The notes beneath the pieces were generated by a model, which ran no database searches, was not told the origin of the DNA, and worked only from the letters and a program-made list of their open reading frames with translations. DNA of 64,000 nt, taken from the NCBI GenBank assembly GCA_964559455.1, contig CAZLHO010000005.1, positions 1-64,000 on the forward strand, written 5' to 3'. Source of the DNA: CAZLHO01 sp964559455. GTDB lineage: Bacteria > Krumholzibacteriota > Krumholzibacteriia > LZORAL124-64-63. Numbering within the stretch: position 1 is the stretch's first letter; every line of letters starts with the position of its first letter. Of this stretch, positions 52,075 through 59,197 are shown piece after piece. The translations under genes and the position numbers were made by a program.

Positions 52075-53593
52075 CGGGCCGGTCCCCGGAAGAAAGCCAG
52101 CCGCCCGAGAAGCCGGCGGCCTTCAGGCCCCTGATGACATGGGGATTCCGGCGCATGGTCCGCCAGACCAGGCCGGAACGGTAGTTCTCGATCATGGCGA
52201 GGATGGGCCCCTGATCGATGCCCAGGTAATCCGTGTCGTACCAGCCCCGCCCGGGCACCACCCGGCCGTGCTGGACGGGGATGTCCCGGGTGAAGGTAGG
52301 GTTCAGGGCGTCAAAGAAACCGTATTCGCCGAAGAGGTGTTCCCCGTGATCCTCCTTCATCGCCATCAAGACCGGCAGGGCGATTTCCGGAGCGAAGGGC
52401 AGGGATCCGCCGGCGGCCGAGGGACAGATGGTGCCGTCGTCGTTGACGTAATTGAACGAGGCGCCGCGCGCCCAGTAGGTGACGAAGTCGTGCGCCACCC
52501 CGTCGATCTCGACCGTCTGGTTCACCGGACCGTCGCAGGCGGTCAGGCCCCAGAGGCGTGGGCCGTAGCCGGTGAAGCCGCCCGGGTTTTCCTGGGCGTA
52601 ATCGTATTGGGAAAGGACCGCCCGGCGGGAATTCTCGAAATAATCGAGATCATTCTCCCTCATGACCTCGTCGCGGATACCCCGCATGTCGTACCACACC
52701 TGGGTGTACTGATGCCCGAACAGGGGAGGGAAGCCGAGGTGGCGCCGCCCATGGAAATCTCCCCAGACGTAACCGTCGGTCCACGCCTCCCAGGCGTCGT
52801 ATTCCACCGGATGGGTCGGCGACCCCAGGGCCATCAGGTACAGCAACGTGGCCTCGTTGTAGCCTCGCCAGTCGTAGGACAGGAACCCCTGCTCGGGTTT
52901 CCAGCCGTGACTGATGGTGGGAGCCCTGACCGAGGCCCACTGCCAATCCACCCTCAGATAGAGGGAGTCGGCGAGGGCCCGGATGCGGGCTTCGTCGGCC
53001 TCGGGCCGGTCGAAGTAGGTCTGGCAGAAGAGGGCGCCGGCGAGCAGCAGGGCGGTGTCGATGGTGGAAAGCTCGACGTCCCGGAACCGGGCGCCGGTAT
53101 CGGGATCCAGGAAATGGTAATAGAAGCCCCGGTAGCCTGTAGACCCGGTGCGGGCCGTATCCTGGCGCGCCGACCAGAAAAATTCCAAGGTGCGCAGGGT
53201 GCGGTCCACGGCTGCTTCCCTGGTGACATAACCTCTTTCCACTCCAATAGGATAGGCCGTCAGGGCAAAACCCGTGGCCGCCACGCTGGCAAAGGATCTG
53301 GTGGGCCATCGGTCGGGCGCCAGACCAGTATGGGGGTTGCAAAGATCCCAAAAATATCGGAAGGTACGCACTTGCAGGCTGTCGATGAAAGCGGTTTCAT
53401 CTGAAGACAGTGAAATATCCGACTTTGCCGAGCCATCCGAGTCCCCGCAGCCGGAAACGCCGGACATGGCCGCAAGGCACAGGGTGGACATCACCAGAGC
53501 CAGGGCCACGGGGGCCAGGGAAAAAACAGCGGGTCGGGCTGCGGGAATCGCACGGCCTGAGCTGGAGTCGTCGGTCGGCCGGAAAAGATTCAT
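52067..53593 (-). CDS. Lipoprotein GH144-type glucanase
   Basis: A 508-residue lipoprotein enzyme (lipobox VSGC, Cys49). I use the ATG at 53591-53593, with GGAGG about five bases upstream; a TTG twelve bases earlier is possible. The glucoamylase-like/GH144 domain shares the motif order of the 28641 protein: LQVRTFRYFWDLCNPHTGLAPDR, GYRGFYYHFLDPDTG, ELSTIDTALLLAGAL, PPLFGHQYTQVWYD, GYGPRLWGLTACD, FAPEIALPVLMAM and DYLGIDQGPILAMIENY. It lacks the FlgD-like domain, so it is membrane-anchored rather than secreted, and could trim glucans to the size taken by the ABC importer. First gene of a five-gene overlapping operon. Confidence 0.87.
   Translation of the reverse strand: MNLFRPTDDSSSGRAIPAARPAVFSLAPVALALVMSTLCLAAMSGVSGCGDSDGSAKSDISLSSDETAFIDSLQVRTFRYFWDLCNPHTGLAPDRWPTRSFASVAATGFALTAYPIGVERGYVTREAAVDRTLRTLEFFWSARQDTARTGSTGYRGFYYHFLDPDTGARFRDVELSTIDTALLLAGALFCQTYFDRPEADEARIRALADSLYLRVDWQWASVRAPTISHGWKPEQGFLSYDWRGYNEATLLYLMALGSPTHPVEYDAWEAWTDGYVWGDFHGRRHLGFPPLFGHQYTQVWYDMRGIRDEVMRENDLDYFENSRRAVLSQYDYAQENPGGFTGYGPRLWGLTACDGPVNQTVEIDGVAHDFVTYWARGASFNYVNDDGTICPSAAGGSLPFAPEIALPVLMAMKEDHGEHLFGEYGFFDALNPTFTRDIPVQHGRVVPGRGWYDTDYLGIDQGPILAMIENYRSGLVWRTMRRNPHVIRGLKAAGFSGGWLSSGDRPDD
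53386..53399. promoter_or_regulatory. Second LacI-family operator match, inside the GH144 gene
   Basis: TGAAAGCGGTTTCA fits TGNAANCGNTTNCA at all ten fixed positions. It lies within the coding region, about codons 65-70 of the lipoprotein GH144, some 270 bases past its putative promoter. It could act as a roadblock or looping site, or be chance. Confidence 0.4.
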
Positions 53594-53672
53594 GTCACCC
53601 TCCAAGCGTGTTTCCTCGTCCGGGAGGCGATCGACTCACAGGGTGAAATCAATCCGAATGCGTGCGGACGTG

Positions 53673-53700
53673 ATTATAGGGGGCCGCCCCTCGAACGCAA
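53673..53700 (-). promoter_or_regulatory. Putative promoter of the GH144-ABC operon
   Basis: On the minus strand TTGCGT (53695-53700) is followed after 16 bases by a perfect TATAAT (53673-53678). The expected start of transcription is about 70 bases before the GH144 ATG. Sigma-70 rules may not hold fully in this lineage. Confidence 0.5.
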
Positions 53701-53716
53701 CAGAAAATGAAGATCG

Positions 53717-54712
53717 ATGGGTTTCAGGCCAAAATCCTGGCTCAGATATCGGGTGATCCTGTACGCCCTGGTCGTCGTGGGAGTGTTCCTCTACCGGAAC
53801 CACTTCGACTGGAGACGGCTCGTCCCCGAGGGGCGGGACAGGCAGGGCAGCCCGCGCACCCTGGTCCTGGCCGGGCGGGACCTCGCCCCAGGTCTGTTCG
53901 ACGTCCTGGGGGATCATTACGGCAGCGACTATCCCGATCTGGTCATCAGCACCCGGGCAGGCGGCACGAATCAGGCCCTGGAGGATCTGATCAACCGGCG
54001 GGCTGACGCCGCCTTCCTGTCCCGGCCGCCGACCCGGGCCGAACAGGAGCTGTTTCGACAGGCGGACGGGGACACCGCCATCGTGGTGCCGGTGGGGGTC
54101 GGCGCCATCGTGGTTCTCGCCGGGGCCGGGACCCTGCCGGGGAACCGGCCGCCCGGCCAACCGGCGGCGATGACGGTGGAGCAACTCGGCCGGCTGATGG
54201 CCGGCGACATGCAGGGACAGTGCGACCGGTTCTACGCCGCGGACCCCAATCTCGGCTTCTGGGCCGCCGCGGCGAGGCTGATGGGCCGTGATCCCGCCCC
54301 CGTGGACACGGGCACGGTCGTCTATCTGGCCGATGACGGACAGATCGTTCTCGCGGTCGGCAACGACCCCCGGGCCATGGGCATGATCGCGTCCTTCGAT
54401 CTGCCGGCTTCCCCCCTGCGGAATCTGCCCGCCCCCGGGGATTCCACGGCCGGCCCGGTGATCGTGGCGATGGCCGACTCTTCGAGTGCCCGGGAAGTCG
54501 CACCGGCCTATGATACCGTGGCGGCCGGCGCCTATCCCCTGCACCTTTCGCTGTTCGTGGCCTGCCGGGCCGGCGGCGGCATCCAGGGCGGGAAATTCGT
54601 GACCCATCTGGCCGGCGGACGCGGGCAGAGACAGATTGAACGTGCCGGCTGCATCCCGGCCAAAAAGGTTCCCCACGAGGTGCTCCTGACCAACCGGCCA
54701 TTGGGCGAATGA
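53717..54712 (+). CDS. Membrane-anchored PstS-like substrate-binding protein
   Basis: A 331-residue protein with one N-terminal span (about residues 11-26) and a PstS/PBP-like domain outside: TLVLAGRDLAPGLFDVLGDHYGSDYPDLVISTRAGGTNQALEDLINRRADAAFLSRPPT, GVGAIVVLAGAG, and AYPLHLSLFVACR...GGKFVTHLAGGRGQRQIERAGCIPAK. The order matches phosphate-binding proteins, though no transport permease is nearby. It heads an operon with TPR, ExbB, ExbD and TonB genes. A role in the TonB complex rather than in phosphate import is suggested by position (inference). The ribosome binding site is weak. Confidence 0.75.
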   Translation: MGFRPKSWLRYRVILYALVVVGVFLYRNHFDWRRLVPEGRDRQGSPRTLVLAGRDLAPGLFDVLGDHYGSDYPDLVISTRAGGTNQALEDLINRRADAAFLSRPPTRAEQELFRQADGDTAIVVPVGVGAIVVLAGAGTLPGNRPPGQPAAMTVEQLGRLMAGDMQGQCDRFYAADPNLGFWAAAARLMGRDPAPVDTGTVVYLADDGQIVLAVGNDPRAMGMIASFDLPASPLRNLPAPGDSTAGPVIVAMADSSSAREVAPAYDTVAAGAYPLHLSLFVACRAGGGIQGGKFVTHLAGGRGQRQIERAGCIPAKKVPHEVLLTNRPLGE

Positions 54713-54763
54713 CGGCGGGGAACGGACTTCGGCAACCATCAGCAGGGAGATGGAGACGCACCG

Positions 54764-56626
54764 ATGGCAGGAGGGCTCATGAAGCTGCGTTCCGGCGGAA
54801 GGTTTCGTCACCGGATCCCGCACCTGGCGGCGATGCTGGTCGTTCTGGCATCCCTTGTCGGCCCCCTGGCCGCCGGCGCGGCGGACCGGACCTACACCAT
54901 CGACACCGACCCGGTCAGGCTCGGCTTCAAGGCCCTGGAAAGCGGCAACATCGTCGAGGCCAAGGCCAGGTTCGACGAGGCGATCACCCACAACCACGAA
55001 GTGCACCGCGCCCTGTTCGGCTTGGCCGAGATCGCCACCAGGGAGGGCCGTTATCCCGACGCCGAAGCCTTCTTCCGGAAATCGATCGCGGCAGGGGGCG
55101 GCGGATTCCCCGTGGCCAACGCGGGACTGGGCGTGCTGCTGTTGAAACTCGACCGGGATCAGGAAGCCGCGGAGGAATTCGATCTGGCCCTCGAGGCTGA
55201 TCCCACTCTCTGGCGGGCCCATTACGGCAAGGCCCGCTTCCATCTCGCGGCAGGGGAATGGGACAAGGCCAAGGGTGAACTCGATCGCGGAAAAGACCTG
55301 CGCGGCCTGTCCCAGGGCGAGGACAAGTACAGCTTCGGGATGGCGCTCTACCAGCTGGGCACCGGGGACGTGGCCGGCGCCGAGAAATCGGCATTGCTGG
55401 CCTTGCACCTCGACCCCACCGACCCCGAATACGGCACCCTCGTCGCGCGGATCTACGAGATGAACGACAACATCGTCCTGGCGATCAGCGCCTACGAACA
55501 GGCCCTCGCCACGCCGGGCATGACGCCCACCGCCCCCATGCTGCGGAACCTGGGCGCGCTCTACACCAAGGAGAAGCGGTTCAACGACGCTCGCGACATC
55601 CTCCTGAAGGCCGTGGCCGCCGACTCCGCCTACGCCCCCGCCCTCAAGGATCTCGGCGATCTCTATCGCCTGGCCAACCAGCACGACAACGCCGCCAGGG
55701 TCTACCTGCGCTACATCATGCTGGAACGGGAAGATCTCGAAGCCCTGTTGAACCTCGCCGATTCCTGCTACGAAATCAGGCGATACGCGCAGAGCGTGGA
55801 GGCGGCGGAAACGGCGCGGACGCTGGCCCCGGACGACCAGACCGCCCGGTTCTACTTCGCGCGCTCGGGCATCTACAGCCGCGATCCCGGAATCAGAGCC
55901 GAAGCGGCGGGCCTGATCACCCGGCTGCCGCAGGATCTGCCCTGGCGGGCGAACGACCTGGTGGCCCTCGCTTCCTGGCAGACCTCCCAAAAGGATTACG
56001 CCTCGGCCCTGAAGAGCCTGGACCGTGCGATCGATCTCGATCCCGAGCAGGCGAACATCCCCTTCCAGCGCGGAATCATCGACCTGCGGCTGGCCAAGCC
56101 CGATCTCGCCGTCGCCGATTTCCAGAAGGCCATCGACCTGAACCCGGCGGCCCCGGCCAACCATCTGAACCTGGGCATCGCCCACTACCAGGCCGGAAAT
56201 CTTCAGCAGGCCGGGCCCGCCTTCCGCCGGGCCGTGGAACTGGATCCGGACAACACCATGCCCCGTCTGCTCCTTGCCCAGGTCCTGGCCGCGACCGACG
56301 ACCTGACCGAGGCGGAAAACGAATATCTCCAGGTCCTGGACCGCGAACCGACCAACGCCAAGGCCATGAGGGGGATCGGCTTCTGCCGCATCCGCCGCGC
56401 CGATTATGCGGCCGCCGTCGCCTCCTACCGCGACGCCACGCGGATCGAACCCGACAACGCCGACGGGTGGGCCGGTCTGGGCAGCGCCTTCCTGGGGCAG
56501 AACAACCTGGCGGAGGCCGAAGCCGCATTCGACAAAGCCCGCGCCATCGATCCCGGCAACATCATGCTCGACAAGGGAACTGAATTGCTGAACCAGGCAA
56601 AAGCCGCCGGAAAGGAAAATCAGTAG
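54764..56626 (+). CDS. Exported TPR protein of the TonB operon
   Basis: A 620-residue protein with a signal peptide (AAMLVVLASLVGPLAAGAA) and about a dozen tetratricopeptide repeats covering nearly the whole length, for example PVRLGFKALESGNIVEAKARFDEAITHNHE and ANHLNLGIAHYQAGNLQQAGPAFRRAVELDPDN. Two starts are plausible: ATG 54764 (GGAG eight bases upstream) or ATG 54779 (AGGAGG upstream). TPR proteins commonly accompany ExbB/ExbD/TonB genes in FCB bacteria and presumably scaffold the periplasmic part. It is two bases from exbB. Confidence 0.85.
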   Translation: MAGGLMKLRSGGRFRHRIPHLAAMLVVLASLVGPLAAGAADRTYTIDTDPVRLGFKALESGNIVEAKARFDEAITHNHEVHRALFGLAEIATREGRYPDAEAFFRKSIAAGGGGFPVANAGLGVLLLKLDRDQEAAEEFDLALEADPTLWRAHYGKARFHLAAGEWDKAKGELDRGKDLRGLSQGEDKYSFGMALYQLGTGDVAGAEKSALLALHLDPTDPEYGTLVARIYEMNDNIVLAISAYEQALATPGMTPTAPMLRNLGALYTKEKRFNDARDILLKAVAADSAYAPALKDLGDLYRLANQHDNAARVYLRYIMLEREDLEALLNLADSCYEIRRYAQSVEAAETARTLAPDDQTARFYFARSGIYSRDPGIRAEAAGLITRLPQDLPWRANDLVALASWQTSQKDYASALKSLDRAIDLDPEQANIPFQRGIIDLRLAKPDLAVADFQKAIDLNPAAPANHLNLGIAHYQAGNLQQAGPAFRRAVELDPDNTMPRLLLAQVLAATDDLTEAENEYLQVLDREPTNAKAMRGIGFCRIRRADYAAAVASYRDATRIEPDNADGWAGLGSAFLGQNNLAEAEAAFDKARAIDPGNIMLDKGTELLNQAKAAGKENQ

Positions 56627-56628
56627 CG

Positions 56629-57345
56629 ATGAAGAACTTCGTTCTGATCCCCATCATCATCATTTCGGCCATCCTGTCCTGGTTCATCTGGGAAAAGTCG
56701 CCGGAATACGTTCATCAGGGCGGGCCACTGCTCGTCGTCGGATTGACCTTCCTGTTCCTGACCCTGACCTTCGCCATCGAGCGCTTCATCGTGCTGTGGC
56801 GGGCGGGCGGACGCGGCAACATCTACGACTTCATCGGCAACCTCAAGAAGTCCGTTCATTCCGGTGAACTGGACCAGGCCATCGAGGCCTGCAAGAAGCA
56901 GGGCGGCAGCCTGGCCAACGTCATCGGGGCCGGCCTGGAGACGAACCGACTCCAGAGGAGCCGCTCGCTGGGGCAGAAGGAAATCATGGACGAGACCAGG
57001 CGGGCCCTTCAGGAGGCCAGCGCGCTGGAAAGCCCCAACCTGGAGAAGAACCTCAACTCCCTTTCGACCATCGCCTCGATCGCGACGATGCTCGGCCTGC
57101 TGGGCACCACCATCGGCATGATCCGTTCCTTCCACGCCATGTCGCGCGCCGGGGCCCCGGACGCCACCCAGCTGGCCCTGGGCATCTCCGAGGCGCTGGT
57201 CAACACCGCCCTGGGCCTGACCACGGCCATCATCGCCACGGTGCTCTACAACTATTTCACGACGCAGGTCGACCTGTTCAACAACAGGGTTGAGGAGACC
57301 TCCTACGAGATCCTGGCTTTCCTGGACCGGAACGGGGAGTCCTGA
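56629..57345 (+). CDS. exbB: MotA/TolQ/ExbB proton channel family protein
   Basis: A 238-residue inner-membrane protein with the ExbB topology: a span near residues 5-20, a second near 34-55 (LLVVGLTFLFLTLTFAIERFIVLWRAG), a cytoplasmic helical region (NLEKNLNSLSTIASIATMLGLLGTTIGMIRSFHAM) and a last span (ALGISEALVNTALGLTTAIIATVLYNYF). With ExbD it forms the proton-driven motor for TonB. An N-terminal extra hydrophobic stretch compared with E. coli ExbB is common in this phylum group. Confidence 0.9.
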   Translation: MKNFVLIPIIIISAILSWFIWEKSPEYVHQGGPLLVVGLTFLFLTLTFAIERFIVLWRAGGRGNIYDFIGNLKKSVHSGELDQAIEACKKQGGSLANVIGAGLETNRLQRSRSLGQKEIMDETRRALQEASALESPNLEKNLNSLSTIASIATMLGLLGTTIGMIRSFHAMSRAGAPDATQLALGISEALVNTALGLTTAIIATVLYNYFTTQVDLFNNRVEETSYEILAFLDRNGES

Positions 57346-57348
57346 GCC

Positions 57349-57816
57349 GTGGCCACGCGCAAGAAAATCCATATCGACATGACGCCCATGGTGGATGTCG
57401 CGTTCCTGCTGCTGATCTTCTTCATGACGACCACCCAGTTCAAGCCGCCCGAGCAGGTCGCCGTGCAGCTGCCCCAGTCGCGTTCCGAGATCCACATCCC
57501 CGATACCGGAACCATCATCCTGACGGTCAACCGGACGGGTCAGATTTTCATTTCCAGCGAAAGGGCCGACGACACCCAGGAGCTGGCCCCGGACAACGTG
57601 GTCGAGGCGGTCGTCGCCTGGCGGGGGCGCAACCCCGGCTCGGTGGTGATCCTGAAGGGCGACAAGGACGCCGATTTCGGGGTCGTGGCCGATCTGATGG
57701 ACGCCCTGGCCCGGGCCAAGACCCTGCGATTCAACCTCATGACCGATCTCAAGAAGCGCACTCCCCGCGAACCGGCCTCCGGCCCCGGCAGCCCGGTCGA
57801 ATCGCCTTCACTCTAG
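57349..57816 (+). CDS. exbD: ExbD/TolR family protein, first copy
   Basis: A 155-residue protein starting at a GTG, three bases after exbB. It has the ExbD hallmark KIHIDMTPMVDVAFLLLIFFMTTTQF with the proton-carrying Asp of MVDVAF in a single span, and a periplasmic domain (GTIILTVNRTGQIFISS...VVILKGDKDADFGVVADLMDALARAKTLRFNLMTD). It pairs with ExbB. A second ExbD follows. Confidence 0.92.
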   Translation: MATRKKIHIDMTPMVDVAFLLLIFFMTTTQFKPPEQVAVQLPQSRSEIHIPDTGTIILTVNRTGQIFISSERADDTQELAPDNVVEAVVAWRGRNPGSVVILKGDKDADFGVVADLMDALARAKTLRFNLMTDLKKRTPREPASGPGSPVESPSL

Positions 57817-57828
57817 AGGAGTCCCGTT

Positions 57829-58329
57829 ATGGCCGACGTGGCCGCTGCAGAAAAAGACAAGGGCGCCAAGGGCCGCGGCCCTTTGGGCCGCGTCAAGAAG
57901 AAGCGCGTGGGGATCCGCATCGACATGACGCCCATGGTGGACGTCGCGTTCCTGCTGCTGATCTTCTTCATGGTCACCACGGTCTTCCGCCGCCCCCTGG
58001 CGATGGAGATCAACATGCCCGAGCCCGAGGCCAGGGTCGAGGTTCCCGAATCCAACGTGATGACCGTCTACATCGATTCCGACGAGGCCATGTTCTTCAA
58101 GATCGGCAAGACCGAGCTCAACCCGGTCACCTGGCCCGAACTCGAGCCTCTCTTCCGCGCCAACTCCGAGGTGAACCCCAACCTGATCATCCTGGTCAAG
58201 ATCCACCGCCAGGCCCGTTACGAACCCATGGTCGACATGATGGACACGTTGGAAGATGCGGGCATGCAGCGCTTCAGCCTGGTTCCCATGAACCCGGACG
58301 ACGCCGAAATGCTCGAGGAAATGCGATGA
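57829..58329 (+). CDS. exbD: ExbD/TolR family protein, second copy
   Basis: A 166-residue paralogue with the same core, GIRIDMTPMVDVAFLLLIFFMVTTVF, after a basic N-terminal tail (GPLGRVKKKRVG). The periplasmic part differs (MEINMPEPEARVEVPESNVMTVYIDSDEAMFFKIGK...LVKIHRQARYEPMVDMMDTLEDAGMQRFSLVPM). Two unlike ExbD proteins beside one ExbB is typical of Bacteroidota-type TonB systems and suggests a heteromeric ExbD pair. It overlaps tonB by four bases. Confidence 0.92.
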   Translation: MADVAAAEKDKGAKGRGPLGRVKKKRVGIRIDMTPMVDVAFLLLIFFMVTTVFRRPLAMEINMPEPEARVEVPESNVMTVYIDSDEAMFFKIGKTELNPVTWPELEPLFRANSEVNPNLIILVKIHRQARYEPMVDMMDTLEDAGMQRFSLVPMNPDDAEMLEEMR

Positions 58330-59132
58330 GCCGTCACAGCCATATCCGCGAAAAGGAGACGGTCCACATCCCGTGGGCCTTCTCGCTGGACGACGCGCCT
58401 TCCCTGCCGCTGACCGGGGACAACCATCCCCTCCGGCGGGAATCGGCCAAGTGGCTGTCCTGGGCGAACGTCATCACCATCGCGATCGCGGTCGTGGCCC
58501 TCGGCGGATATTTTCTCTGGAGCCACCGGACCCCTCCCGAGGCTCCCGTCATGCGTCCCATCAAGATCGTGCGCTACACCGACCTGGGCGTACCGCCCTC
58601 GATCTCCCGTCCCTCGGTTCCCCAGATCAACGTGGCCAGGGAGGTCTCCAGGATCGCAGCGCCCCCGCCAGCGATCGCCATCCCCGAGCCCGTGGCCGAC
58701 GAGCAGGCCCGGACCCAGACCATCGCCACGGTCACGGAGATGGCCGAAGCCCTGGCGCCCATGACCCTCGACGACCTCGACTTCGGCGAAGGAGGCGGCG
58801 ACTCCCTGGTCATCGACCTCGACCTGGACACCTCCCCGGGCCCGGGAGACTTCATCGCCGTCGAAAGCGAACCGGTGCGGATCAGCATCGACCCGCCCGT
58901 CTATCCCCAGGTGGCGCAGTCCGCGGGAGTCGAAGGCACGGTCCTGGTGCGCGTCCTGGTCGGCAAGGACGGCAGGGTCAAGGATGTCATCTACATCGAA
59001 GGCCCCGAGGGGCTCAAGGCCGCGGCCGACGACTGCGCCCGGACCGCGGTCTTCAAGCCGGCCCTGATGGACCACAGACCGGTCGAGGTCTGGGTCATGA
59101 TGCCGATCACCTTCAGATTGCGGTCGCATTGA
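58326..59132 (+). CDS. tonB: TonB family energy transducer
   Basis: A 268-residue protein with a 45-residue cytoplasmic N-tail, one span (about residues 46-66), a Pro-rich linker (APPPAIAIPEPVADE) and a C-terminal TonB domain (PPVYPQVAQSAGVEGTVLVRVLVGKDGRVKDVIYIEGPEGLKAAADDCARTAVFKPALMD...VEVWVMMPITFRL). It would carry motor energy to outer-membrane receptors such as the SusC-like protein coded at 34653. It is the last gene of the operon and no terminator with a T run is seen after it. Confidence 0.92.
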   Translation: MSRHSHIREKETVHIPWAFSLDDAPSLPLTGDNHPLRRESAKWLSWANVITIAIAVVALGGYFLWSHRTPPEAPVMRPIKIVRYTDLGVPPSISRPSVPQINVAREVSRIAAPPPAIAIPEPVADEQARTQTIATVTEMAEALAPMTLDDLDFGEGGGDSLVIDLDLDTSPGPGDFIAVESEPVRISIDPPVYPQVAQSAGVEGTVLVRVLVGKDGRVKDVIYIEGPEGLKAAADDCARTAVFKPALMDHRPVEVWVMMPITFRLRSH

Positions 59133-59197
59133 GGCGGGCCGCCGCCCTGCCCTGAGCCGGGCGGGCGCTCTCGCTGTCGGGATCGTGCTCCACATGC

